A stretch of DNA of 48,772 nucleotides from Deltaproteobacteria bacterium (GCA_002747175.1 PDTK01000038.1:1-48772), one strand, 5' to 3'. Positions 25,681 to 33,541 are shown, numbered from the stretch's first letter. Notes: generated by a model from the letters alone, not told the origin. Program-made: numbers and translations.

Positions 25681-25740
25681 GTAAACGCTCACCGGCTGTA
25701 CCTCACAGGGTGTTGGCTGCTTTCGACCCTGTACAATAGG
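25681..25740 (+). repeat. Dispersed repeat D3, copy 1
   Basis: ACCGGCTG, then ACAGGGT and ACCCTGT pairing as a perfect 7-bp stem around a 14-base loop. It matches 26670-26735 in the same orientation (shared ACCGGCTG, ACAGGGT, TGCTT and ACCC). It lies 40 bases past epmA. No T-run follows the stem, so it is not the terminator itself. Confidence 0.6.
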
Positions 25741-25756
25741 CACATCGTGTTTGTCC

Positions 25757-25800
25757 AATAATGAATCAGGCCATCACAGGCCTGATTCATTATTTTATTC
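25757..25800. terminator. Bidirectional terminator between epmA and the AbrB-like gene
   Basis: AATAATGAATCAGGCC pairs perfectly with GGCCTGATTCATTATT around a 6-base loop, with T-rich flanks on both strands. It serves two convergent genes. Confidence 0.9.
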
Positions 25801-25827
25801 GAGATCGCCAGACGAATAAAAGACCGG

Positions 25828-26157
25828 CTACATTTTTTTCAAAGAGATTCCGGATTTCGTTTTTCTGACGGTGAATGCATCACCTTCCGCAAACCCCATA
25901 TCTGCAATCAGGGCCTTGGAAATAACCACACTTCCACGTTTGCTTACCGACACTTCCCTGGACGGATTGGATTTGGTTTTGGTCCGGCCGGAGGTAATCT
26001 CCGGAGCCTCACCGGCTTTGATCAACGCGTCCAGATAATGGGCTCTGAACTGAGCGCTGGTATTGAACTTAAATGTTTTCATGATATCGCGTTGGTGGGT
26101 TCCGCCTTTGACCATCTTGATTAGTTTTGCTCCATCGACTTTCTTCTTTGCCGGCAT
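25828..26157 (-). CDS. AbrB/SpoVT-like DNA-binding protein with N-terminal helical domain
   Basis: A basic protein of 109 residues. Residues 70-109 (EVSVSKRGSVVISKALI, GFAEGDAFTVRKT, GISLKKM) read like an AbrB/MazE-type swapped-hairpin domain. Residues 1-50 (GAKLIKMVKGGTHQRDIMKTFKF) look like a small helical domain, perhaps a helix-turn-helix. AGGAG lies seven bases before the ATG. It has no toxin-like neighbour, so I do not call it an antitoxin. It lies alone between D3 copies, in AT-rich surroundings unlike the flanking operons. Confidence 0.72.
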   Translation of the reverse strand: MPAKKKVDGAKLIKMVKGGTHQRDIMKTFKFNTSAQFRAHYLDALIKAGEAPEITSGRTKTKSNPSREVSVSKRGSVVISKALIADMGFAEGDAFTVRKTKSGISLKKM

Positions 26158-26364
26158 TCTTTTCTCCTTAGTTTTGTTGAGCTATCATTATATCTAAAGC
26201 AATGCTTTCCATTATTGCTATTTAAAATAAAAAATCAAGCTATAAAGAAAAAAATGGAAAATAGAATCATTAACTGCGTCTAAAATACCATATATTTGAT
26301 CTTTATAATTACGTCTCGTGATTTTTATTATTGAATAGCGTCACTATCCCTTGCCTTATAACTA

Positions 26365-26413
26365 TTGCCCATCCGGAAATACCCAATTTGCTTATTTCGG
26401 GCCAGACACTAAA
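26365..26413 (-). repeat. Dispersed repeat D2, copy c
   Basis: On the minus strand TTTAGTGTCTGGCCCGAAAT continues as AAGCAAATTGGGTATTTCCGG and ATGGGCAA, matching copies a and b over the full length with a handful of substitutions. Confidence 0.7.
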
Positions 26414-26429
26414 TATAAATCATCGACAA

Positions 26430-26470
26430 CCCGCCGAACGGGCGATTTGATGAAGCCCCGCCGAAGGGGG
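26430..26470. repeat. Twin GC hairpins
   Basis: Two short stem-loops share the loop CCGAA: CCCGccgaaCGGG and CCCCgccgaaGGGG, about 13 bases apart. Paired short hairpins like these are typical of REP-like elements or subterminal ends of IS200-type transposons. No transposase lies next to them. Confidence 0.45.
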
Positions 26471-26669
26471 GGTTATAAGTCAGATCATTGAACATCCAAG
26501 GTCTAATTTCGAATTTTGAATGAGGTTTAATCTACAGAAATCAAACAACGGGGGCAAGTGCTAACGGCTAATTTTATTATTATCTTTTGAGGGGATTGTT
26601 TTGTCACCGGGCACGTGAATTATGCCCCATACGTCTGCATAGCCAAAGCCGCGTGTCTACGGCATCCTG

Positions 26670-26735
26670 CAAGTGTTTACCGGCTGAGCTTTACAGGGTA
26701 TCGGGTGCTTCTACCCCGTGAATGGGTACAACAAA
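26670..26735 (+). repeat. Dispersed repeat D3, copy 2
   Basis: Same order of blocks as 25681-25740: ACCGGCTG, ACAGGGTA, GGTGCTT, TACCCCGT. The stem GGGTA/TACCC is kept although the loop differs. It lies about 140 bases upstream of hom. Confidence 0.6.
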
Positions 26736-26874
26736 TAAACCCATTCAAGGAAACAACAGGATCACCGTTCACGCTTTTTTATTGACTTTCAGGGTGTCGC
26801 ATTAGAAATTACAAATTCGGTCTGAATTGCCGAGACATGATAACCTTCAAATAAGCAATCAGGACAAACGTCAC

Positions 26875-28191
26875 ATGAAACAAATCAACATCGCCATATT
26901 GGGTTGTGGCACGGTGGGAACCGGTGTGGCCCGCCTGCTGCTGGACAACAAAGATATCATTTCCGACCGTATCGGATGCAGCCTGCATCTTAAAACTGTG
27001 GCTGACCCCAATACGGAAACCGACCGGGGCATCGCCTTCGAACCCGGCATGCTGATCCCCGATGGGGCCGTTGCCATTGCCGATCCGGATGTGGATATCG
27101 TGGTGGAGACCATCGGCGGGGAGGGCATCGCCAAGCAGATGATTCTGGATGCCATCGCTGCGGGGAAGCATGTGGTTACGGCCAATAAGGCCCTTTTGGC
27201 CAAACACGGCAATGCGATCATCGCCGCAGCCAACGAAAAAAAGGTGGACCTGGGCTATGAAGCTAGTGTGGGCGGTTGCATGCCCATTATCAAGACCGTT
27301 CGCGAATCCCTGGTGGGCAACCGCATCAGCGCCATGACCGGTATTTTGAACGGCACCTGCAATTATATCTTGTCCAAGATCACCGACGAGGGAGTGGTTT
27401 TCGAAGCGGCCCTGGCCGAAGCCCAGAAAAAGGGATACGCCGAGGCCGATCCAACCCTGGACGTGGAAGGGTTCGATGCGGCCCATAAACTGGCGATTCT
27501 GTCGGCCTTGGCATTTGGCATGCGCATCAATTTCGAGGATGTCTACATTGAGGGCATATCCAAGATTACGCCGCTGGACATTGAGTTCGCCGCCCAGTTC
27601 GGCTACCGTATCAAGCTATTGGGTATTGCCAAGTTCGACGGCCGGTCGGTCGAGGCAAGGGTACACCCGACCATGATACCTTTCGATAACATGCTTTCCA
27701 ATGTCAACAGCACCTTGAACGCCGTCAACGTTTCCGCCGATGCCGTCGAAGACATTATGCTGTACGGCCATGGGGCGGGCATGCTGCCTACGGCCAGTGC
27801 CGTGGTATCGGATCTGGCGGATATCGCCCGCAACATGATGATTGGTGGGGCCGGGCGGATGCCGGTGTTGGGATTCCAGCCGGACAAAATTCGGCCCATC
27901 GCGGTGATGCCTATGGATGATCTTGTTACCAATTACTACTTTCGTTTCGATGCCATGGACAACCCGGGCGTGCTGGCAACCATTTCCGGGATTCTGGGAA
28001 AAAATGCCATCAGCTTGAAGTTTGTTCACCAGAAAGGTCGCAAAACCAACGGTTCGGTTCCGGTGGTGATGCTGACACACCGTGCCCGTGAGGCAGATGT
28101 GAACCGTGCGCTGTCGGAAATCGGCGCTCTGGATGTCGTGCCCAGCAAACCCATGCTGGTTCGTATAGAAGATGAAAACGGACAGGAATAG
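26875..28191 (+). CDS. hom: Homoserine dehydrogenase
   Basis: Reduces aspartate semialdehyde to homoserine, the branch point to threonine and methionine. It has 438 residues: an NAD(P)-binding loop ILGCGTVGTGVARLL at the N-terminus, the central motif GILNGTCNYILSKI near 160-173, and a C-terminal ACT domain (YYFRFDAMDNPGVLATISG). The ACT domain suggests feedback control by threonine. I start at the ATG at 26875; a TTG 16 codons earlier extends the frame but has no binding site. thrH follows on the same strand. Confidence 0.97.
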   Translation: MKQINIAILGCGTVGTGVARLLLDNKDIISDRIGCSLHLKTVADPNTETDRGIAFEPGMLIPDGAVAIADPDVDIVVETIGGEGIAKQMILDAIAAGKHVVTANKALLAKHGNAIIAAANEKKVDLGYEASVGGCMPIIKTVRESLVGNRISAMTGILNGTCNYILSKITDEGVVFEAALAEAQKKGYAEADPTLDVEGFDAAHKLAILSALAFGMRINFEDVYIEGISKITPLDIEFAAQFGYRIKLLGIAKFDGRSVEARVHPTMIPFDNMLSNVNSTLNAVNVSADAVEDIMLYGHGAGMLPTASAVVSDLADIARNMMIGGAGRMPVLGFQPDKIRPIAVMPMDDLVTNYYFRFDAMDNPGVLATISGILGKNAISLKFVHQKGRKTNGSVPVVMLTHRAREADVNRALSEIGALDVVPSKPMLVRIEDENGQE

Positions 28192-28311
28192 CGGCGGCGA
28201 TAGATGGGGCTTTCCCGGTTTTTTGTTGTAGAGAGAATCGCAGTCTGCCCAGTGTTGCAAAAGCCGGTTTTGATGCAACCATTGAATTAAAATGTAACGA
28301 TCAGAGGAAAA

Positions 28312-28917
28312 ATGAATATAATCTGTTCAGATCTGGAAGGTGTACTTGTACCGGAAATTTGGGTCAAGGTGGCCGAGCATACAGGGATCGACGATCTGCG
28401 TCTGACCACCCGCGATATTTCCGATTACGACGAACTCATGCAGCGGCGCCTGGCCATTCTTCGTAAACATGAACTCAAACTCAAAGATATCATCGACGTC
28501 ATTGAAACCATGGAGCCGCTGCCCGGCGCTCTGGGATTTCTCGATGGATTGCGCACCCGTACCCAGGTTGTGGTGGTATCGGATACCTTCGTCGAGTTCG
28601 CCCGCCCCCTAATGGCCAAGCTGGGCTGGCCGACCATTTTGTGCCACAGCCTGACCGTTGATGAGAGCGGCGTTATCGCCGACTATAACCTACGCCAGGC
28701 CGACGGCAAACGCAAGGTGGCCGAGGCTTTTAAAAGACTTGACTATCAGGTCCTGGCCATGGGCGACTCCTATAACGACATCAGCATGCTCAAAGCGGCG
28801 GACAAAGGTTTTTTGTTCCGCCCCCCCCAGAACGTGATCGACGAATATCCCCAGTTTCCCGTGACGGAGACCTACGAGGCATTGGAAGAGTTGTTTGGTG
28901 AGTATATTATAGGATGA
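28312..28917 (+). CDS. thrH: ThrH-type phosphoserine phosphatase / homoserine phosphotransferase
   Basis: A HAD-superfamily enzyme of 201 residues, close in length and wording to Pseudomonas ThrH: CSDLEGVLVPEIW with the catalytic aspartate at the N-terminus, TTRDISDYDELMQ, VVSDTFVEFA, and GDSYNDISML. ThrH can move phosphate from phosphoserine to homoserine, giving phosphohomoserine for threonine synthase. Its position behind hom supports that use. AGAGGAAAA precedes the ATG. No thrB gene is in the window. Confidence 0.9.
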   Translation: MNIICSDLEGVLVPEIWVKVAEHTGIDDLRLTTRDISDYDELMQRRLAILRKHELKLKDIIDVIETMEPLPGALGFLDGLRTRTQVVVVSDTFVEFARPLMAKLGWPTILCHSLTVDESGVIADYNLRQADGKRKVAEAFKRLDYQVLAMGDSYNDISMLKAADKGFLFRPPQNVIDEYPQFPVTETYEALEELFGEYIIG

Positions 28918-28991
28918 TCGGCAATAGAAGGGTTCGGCGGTAAGCGCAGCCCTGGCTACGGACATTATTCATCGTTCACAGTTGAAGGATC

Positions 28992-29408
28992 ATGAACACC
29001 TCTCTCTCTTTCACCACCAGCTACCGCGTCATCTATGGTGATACCGACACCATGGGCATCGCATACCACGCCAACTATTTGCGGTGGTTCGAGATGGGGC
29101 GTAATGAGCTGTTTCGGCACCTGGGCCTACCTTACAAGGAAGTCGAATCCCGCGGATTGTCTTTGCCGGTCTCCGAAGCGAAATGCAAGTATCACCGTCC
29201 GGCGCACTATGATGACATACTCTACATTCACACTACGGTGAACACCGGGTTTCGTGCCGGCCTGCAATTTGACTACACCATCACCAACAAGGATCAATCT
29301 GTTACCCATACCACGGGATACACCCGTCATGCCTTTGTCAATGAGGCGGGGAAAGTGGTACGGCCGCCGGCATTTATAAGGGAATTGATCAAGGGACGTG
29401 AGCCATGA
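28992..29408 (+). CDS. YbgC/FadM-type acyl-CoA thioesterase
   Basis: A hot-dog-fold protein of 138 residues. The signature YGDTDTMGIAYHANYLRWFEMGR carries the catalytic aspartate of the 4-hydroxybenzoyl-CoA thioesterase group, followed by EAKCKYHRPAHYDD. It hydrolyses short or medium acyl-CoA esters; the substrate is not fixed by the sequence. AAGGATC lies just before the ATG. It trails thrH by 74 bases on the same strand. Confidence 0.9.
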   Translation: MNTSLSFTTSYRVIYGDTDTMGIAYHANYLRWFEMGRNELFRHLGLPYKEVESRGLSLPVSEAKCKYHRPAHYDDILYIHTTVNTGFRAGLQFDYTITNKDQSVTHTTGYTRHAFVNEAGKVVRPPAFIRELIKGREP

Positions 29409-29878
29409 AGCCCGAAAGGTCAAGGACTGGTGGGTTGCCCGTACATGATGCTCGAAAATGACTATGGACACAAAATCCTAAAGTAGGCGATTCCGAATTT
29501 AAACGGAAGTATTCAAGTAAAACATGGTTGAGAAGATTGGAAACGATGCAGACTTCAGCATCAAGTTGACCGGAGATGACACGTATGTTGTCTGGACATT
29601 GATGGGCAGGGTAATTGGATCGTCGTGTACCTGAATAATGAAGGTTGGCACTTTTACATCTTCAAACAGCTCCGGACATTCGGTCATCGCCCGTAACGTG
29701 GCATTTCCTGTTTAACTGGATGGCCAATCCCAAAAAGACTTAACGACCTACGCAGAGCAAATCGATTCTGGGGATCTCAATACCCTTCCTGATAACCGTA
29801 TCGCCACATAAAACCGGTTCCGCCAGCAATTGCAACCCCATACGTGTGCTTGAATGGATATGGCGGGAATATTTACGC
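29409..29878. other. Intergenic region with decayed coding sequence
   Basis: No intact gene is visible between the thioesterase gene and the TetR promoter. The middle part contains the hydrolase-like remnant described separately. The rest shows no RNA gene or terminator. Confidence 0.45.
29499..29687 (-). pseudogene. Possible remnant of an alpha/beta hydrolase
   Basis: A 62-residue frame with ELFEDVKVPTFIIQVHDDPI and NVQTTY. This is the strand-loop-acid segment of alpha/beta hydrolases, where a DxxT/D residue supplies the catalytic acid. The frame is closed by a stop nine codons upstream of its first ATG, and no N-terminal hydrolase sequence is present. It is most likely a leftover scrap. 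The similarity is short, so this is tentative. Confidence 0.3.
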
Positions 29879-29906
29879 TTGACTTAATATAAAAATACTA
29901 TACAAT
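29879..29906 (+). promoter_or_regulatory. Promoter of the TetR cassette
   Basis: TTGACT, 16 bases, TACAAT: a good sigma-70 match. It lies about 40 bases before the likely start. The inverted repeat AAAAATAC (29891-29898) / GTATTTTT (29935-29942) overlaps the promoter and leader and could be the operator of the TetR protein itself. Confidence 0.6.
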
Positions 29907-29946
29907 AAAAACATAATATAAATATTTTATTATGGTATTTTTTATA

Positions 29947-30687
29947 ATGAAAATCAGCCAACAACAAAAAACAAAAAATAGACGTGCCATTATCCGGGCG
30001 GCGGTTGAGCTGATGACGGATAAGGGTGTCCGGGCGGCTACCATGCGTGAAGTGGCCCGTCGGGCCGGTCTCGGCGATGCCACCATTTATAATTATTTCC
30101 CGACCAAGGAGTCGATCCTGTTCGGTTACTATGAGGATCATGCAAAGGCTTGTATCAAGGAGCTCAAAGCCTTGGACGATTTTCATACCTTCACGCTCCA
30201 GGAGCAACTACAAACTCTTTTTGAGACCAGTCTGGCCTTGTTTCTCCCGGATCGCGGGTTTGTGGCTGCCAGCTTCGGCTCGGTCTGGTTGGGGGGCCGT
30301 CGCGGTTGGGGACGCATCAAACCGGTACGGGACGAATTTTTAAAGGCTATTTTGGATATGATCGGCGCGGCGGAGGAAGTCGGGGAGATTCCCGAGCAAG
30401 TATTCCGAGAGATGATCGGGCAATTTTATATGGACGCATACATCGCCATGGTCCTTTACTGGTTATCCGACAGGTCCGAAAAGTTCGGCAATACAACCCA
30501 GATCATGGACAGGGGGCTGGATCTGGCCTGTGCTCTGCTCAAGGCTGGAATCGCCAATAAGATGTTTGATCTGGCCATATTTTTATTCAAGAACCATGTG
30601 TTGAATCGAATGGGCCTTTTTCTGAATCCCTTGGAAGATAGCGGGAAAGTAAAACGTCATTTTATGGAAACCGAGAACAATGGATAA
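29947..30687 (+). CDS. TetR/AcrR family transcriptional regulator
   Basis: A DNA-binding protein of 246 residues. The N-terminal helix-turn-helix is clear: RRAIIRAAVELMTDKGVRAATMREVARRAG, GDATIYNYFPTKESIL. The C-terminal ligand domain is longer than usual and its ligand is unknown. I start at the ATG at 29947; a codon five residues earlier is possible. Neither has a Shine-Dalgarno site, and the leader is nearly all A and T, so translation may begin in an unusual way. Its last codons overlap the start of the ABC1-kinase gene by eight bases, so the two are coupled and it probably controls that operon. Confidence 0.9.
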   Translation: MKISQQQKTKNRRAIIRAAVELMTDKGVRAATMREVARRAGLGDATIYNYFPTKESILFGYYEDHAKACIKELKALDDFHTFTLQEQLQTLFETSLALFLPDRGFVAASFGSVWLGGRRGWGRIKPVRDEFLKAILDMIGAAEEVGEIPEQVFREMIGQFYMDAYIAMVLYWLSDRSEKFGNTTQIMDRGLDLACALLKAGIANKMFDLAIFLFKNHVLNRMGLFLNPLEDSGKVKRHFMETENNG

Positions 30688-31969
30688 ACTCCTGACCGGG
30701 AAGCTGGCGCGTTCCCTGGCAGGCGGGCACACCGCGGTCAAGGTCGGCGGCAAAATGCTCTCCTATTATGCCAAGCGCCCATTTCTCTCTAAGACGGGCC
30801 GGCACGAGGCCAAAACGGCGGCCAGTGCGGCCGGGGCCGAGACCTTGTTTCAAGGTTTGAGCCTGCTAAAGGGTACGGCCCTTAAAATCGCCCAGCAGCT
30901 TAGCCTGGAGATGGATATCCTGCCGGAAGCGGCATGCCGGGAATTGGCCAAGGCCTACCATCAGGTACCGCCCATCAACCGGGCATTGGTAAGAAAAGTG
31001 ATCAAAGAGGGACTGGGAGCGCCACCCGAGGAGATTTTCAGCCACTTCGATCTAAAGGCCTTTGCTGCCGCCAGTCTGGGGCAGGTGCATCGGGGCATGG
31101 ACACGGATCAGCGGAGCCTGGCCGTCAAAATCCAATATCCGGGTATCGCCGTCACCATCGAGAACGACCTGGCGCTCGTTCGTCAAATACTTCGCCCGAT
31201 GGTTCAAAAAGAACATCTGATGCCGGTTTTACATGAGCTGGCGGCCCGGCTGCGTGAAGAGGTAGACTACCTTAAGGAAGCGGACAATCTGCGCTTTTTT
31301 TCGGACCATTTAAAGGTTGACGGGGTCCGTTATCCGGTTGTGTATCGCAGATATACTTCGCCAACCGTATTGACCGCCACACTGATGCCGGGCAAGCCTT
31401 TGGATCTATGGCTGAAAGACAATCCGGATCAGGCGGCCAAGGATCTGGTGGCCCGGCGGCTCAATAGTATCTTTGTTGAAGGTCTCTACGCCCTGAACGT
31501 TGTCCATGCCGACCCCAATCCTGGCAATTTTATTATCGCGGATGACCTGAGCATCGGTCTGGTTGATTTCGGCTGCATCAAACGACTATCCCCTTCTTTT
31601 GTTGAGCATTACCGGCGTTTGTCCCATGCATCCTCTCATCAATCCGGCGAAGAACACTTTCAGGAAATGGTGCATCTGGGATTCGTTCCCGAGGATCTGG
31701 ATGAAAGCACGTTGGATGCAATCAGAGATATCCTGAATACTTTCAGTCATTGGTTCGGGCGCCTTTTCGCCGACGAATTGTTCGACTTCAATGCGCATGA
31801 CGGTTTTATCTCCGAAGCCAAACGTTCCATCCGGCAATTTCATCGCCTGCGACGCCACCTGCGTGTGAACCCCGATTTTCTATTTCTGGATCGCACCCGT
31901 TACGGGCTTTTACGAATCTTCGAACAGATGGGCGCCCGGGTGGCCTTTCGCAATTCCTATGAATGGTAG
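30680..31969 (+). CDS. ABC1/AarF (UbiB-like) atypical kinase
   Basis: A 429-residue protein of the ADCK/UbiB group. Recognisable are the Ala-rich nucleotide loop FAAASLGQVHR (128-138), the lysine in LAVKIQYPG (Lys150), the catalytic loop HADPNPGNF near 275 and LVDFG near 295. The signature KxGQ, which inhibits protein-kinase activity in the family, is changed to KIAQ at 69-72. Family members act in ubiquinone or isoprenoid-lipid handling. No other quinone gene is nearby. It overlaps the TetR gene and is followed closely by the pyridoxamine-oxidase-like gene. Confidence 0.9.
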   Translation: MDKLLTGKLARSLAGGHTAVKVGGKMLSYYAKRPFLSKTGRHEAKTAASAAGAETLFQGLSLLKGTALKIAQQLSLEMDILPEAACRELAKAYHQVPPINRALVRKVIKEGLGAPPEEIFSHFDLKAFAAASLGQVHRGMDTDQRSLAVKIQYPGIAVTIENDLALVRQILRPMVQKEHLMPVLHELAARLREEVDYLKEADNLRFFSDHLKVDGVRYPVVYRRYTSPTVLTATLMPGKPLDLWLKDNPDQAAKDLVARRLNSIFVEGLYALNVVHADPNPGNFIIADDLSIGLVDFGCIKRLSPSFVEHYRRLSHASSHQSGEEHFQEMVHLGFVPEDLDESTLDAIRDILNTFSHWFGRLFADELFDFNAHDGFISEAKRSIRQFHRLRRHLRVNPDFLFLDRTRYGLLRIFEQMGARVAFRNSYEW

Positions 31970-32001
31970 AAACCGGAAGCGCCTCATCAGGAGGTGATCA
32001 T

Positions 32002-32502
32002 ATGTCCGCTGATATAGTCAAAAACTGGCCGATGATTCAGGCCCATTTCAGACGCACGATTCAGTCGAGCCGTTTTTACACCTTTGCTACCATCAATCCC
32101 GACGGCTCCCCCCATGTGGCCCCGTATGCTTCGCTGGTCCTCAACGACGATTGTACCGGATTTTACAGCGATGTATTTCCCAACCAAATGAGCCGTAACC
32201 TCAAGGCTGACCCCCGTATCTGTATTGTTGCCGTGCGTATGGGCTTCGGGCTTTGGTTCAAGGCGATTTTCAGTGGCCGTTTTATTGGCTGGCCGGGGAT
32301 ACGGTTGTATGGAACCGTTGGGCCATCCCGCAAAGGTACAACAAAGGAGATCGACCGCTGGCGAAGGCGGATGAAACGATTCAAGCGGATGAAAGGCTAC
32401 AAAATTTTGTGGGCGGATGTCTCCACGGTCCGGGACATCCAGTTCCAGCGATTCGAGCCGGTACATTTGGGGACGATGACCCGGCATTTGGTCACGCAAT
32501 GA
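32002..32502 (+). CDS. Pyridoxamine 5'-phosphate oxidase-like flavin-binding protein
   Basis: A split-barrel protein of 166 residues. It has the typical opening strands SSRFYTFATINPDGSPHVAP and a following GFYSDVFPNQMSRNLKADPR, where flavin phosphate is usually held. The C-terminal half is rich in Arg/Lys (KEIDRWRRRMKRFKRMKG). Such proteins bind FMN, F420 or haem, so the name does not fix the reaction. The start at 32002 is set by a very strong AGGAGGTGAT. The longer frame overlaps the kinase gene. Confidence 0.82.
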   Translation: MSADIVKNWPMIQAHFRRTIQSSRFYTFATINPDGSPHVAPYASLVLNDDCTGFYSDVFPNQMSRNLKADPRICIVAVRMGFGLWFKAIFSGRFIGWPGIRLYGTVGPSRKGTTKEIDRWRRRMKRFKRMKGYKILWADVSTVRDIQFQRFEPVHLGTMTRHLVTQ

Positions 32503-32786
32503 AACCCGGTGACGGTTTTTGCCACGAATGAAAGGTTTTGTCAGTGGTTGTTTGGCGGGAGGTCCCGGTCCAATCCACCTATTTCCGAACAAAGGCTATT
32601 TTGGACTTTCGACATCAAAAAAGGGATTGAAGTCTCAAAATCGAATCCGGTTGTATTTTTACCGGCGATGCACATTTTCGTTCGAATGGTATCGAACAGG
32701 TCGTGAAATTATCCAGCCCCAATGGTTGCTACCGCCTTTTGCCTCTCAACGGATCAATATTTATTTCCCGTCACAATTTAAATTAT
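32503..32786. other. Gap between oxidase-like gene and IS200 remnant
   Basis: No supported gene. It should contain the lost right end of the IS200 element, but I see no hairpin there, in keeping with damage at that end. Confidence 0.5.
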
Positions 32787-33212
32787 TCACAACATTTGGG
32801 CATTCAACGAGAATCCTTGGCACACTGACAACTGTCTTGACAGCCGGATCGTTTCTTCATCACGACCCACGGTAGACACATGATATCCCCTCGCACAGAA
32901 ATGCTGGCCTTTGTAATTTCTCTTCTGCCCCATGCAGGTTCGAGCTATGTGAATCGCGCTTTTGCCCTTCATATATCCGATGACCTGAAAAACCGAATAC
33001 TTCGGGGGGATGGATAAAAGCATGTGTACATGATCATCCATCAAATATCCCTCAAGAACCTCACCCTCTCTTTGCTGCGCCAATTCGCGGAACACGTTCC
33101 CCAAATACTTTCTCAAATTGCCATAAAGCACCTTCCGCCGGCACTTCGGAATCCATGTGATATGGTAGTTGCATTCCCACGTATAATGATTTAAGGATTT
33201 AACATTACTCAT
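32787..33212 (-). pseudogene. tnpA: IS200-family transposase TnpA, C-terminus altered
   Basis: A 141-residue HUH-type single-strand transposase. The metal-binding HUH pair is in DDHVHMLLSIPP, and conserved wording follows: YMKGKSAIHIART, GQHFCARGYHVSTVGRDEETIR. In active TnpA the nucleophilic tyrosine comes right after, in a helix like IRxYIxxQE. Here the sequence becomes LSRQLSVCQGF with no tyrosine and ends early, so the 3' end looks truncated or replaced. Fold and start are sound; activity is unlikely. The start codon follows AGGAGGCTTTC, which is buried in the leader hairpin. Confidence 0.82.
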
Positions 33213-33264
33213 GAAAGCCTCCTATCTGCAGAACTTTGAGCGGTTCACATGATTGGAGGCTTTC
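33213..33264 (-). promoter_or_regulatory. Leader hairpin that hides the tnpA ribosome binding site
   Basis: GAAAGCCTCC and GGAGGCTTTC pair perfectly over 10 bases, and the second arm in the transcript is the Shine-Dalgarno site directly before the tnpA ATG. Such sequestering hairpins are known to keep IS200 transposase expression low. The pairing is read directly from the sequence; its effect is inferred from the family. Confidence 0.75.
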
Positions 33265-33316
33265 TTACAATCCCGGAATTGTCAAACTTTGGGAGTCCCC
33301 CGGCATAGCCGGGGGT

Positions 33317-33391
33317 TCACCTTTGGCCGATCTGTCGGAAAAGTTCGTTGGTCTGGGCTTCGGCTTGTTTCCTGGATTTGTGGTTCGTGTC
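33317..33391 (-). pseudogene. Possible IS3-family OrfA scrap
   Basis: About 24 codons read TNHKSRKQAEAQTNELFRQIGQ, like the leucine-zipper end of IS3-family OrfA (KQAEAQxDELFRQIGQLKVEN). The match stops exactly where the IS200 left end begins, and nothing upstream looks like the OrfA helix-turn-helix. It is short, so chance or a different source is possible. Confidence 0.3.
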
Positions 33392-33541
33392 GAAAATGAA
33401 GTGGTTTAACGAATCCGAGTGAAACGGAAGCACTTGTGAGGGGACTCCGGTGCCAGGGATAACTCGGTGCGGTAGACTCTGGTCTACATGATTAAAGCCG
33501 TGAAACGCTTGCCTTCCGGCTTTTTTCTTGACATACTCTAG

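Larger units (their letters stand above)
26158..26874. other. Long AT-rich intergenic region with repeats
   Basis: About 700 bases without a gene. It holds an AT-rich stretch (26163-26340), D2 copy c, twin GC hairpins (26430-26470) and D3 copy 2. A TTGACT at 26782 may be a -35 box for hom, with a poor -10 (TAGAAA, spacing 15). No RNA gene or riboswitch is recognisable. Confidence 0.6.
32787..33320 (-). mobile_element. IS200-type insertion sequence, damaged at its right end
   Basis: Made of a transposase gene (32787-33212), a leader hairpin (33213-33222 with 33255-33264) and an outer left-end hairpin (CCCCCGGC ATA GCCGGGGG, 33297-33315). IS200 elements move as single strands and use such end hairpins instead of inverted repeats. 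The right-end hairpin is not seen, so the copy is probably immobile by itself. Confidence 0.75.
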
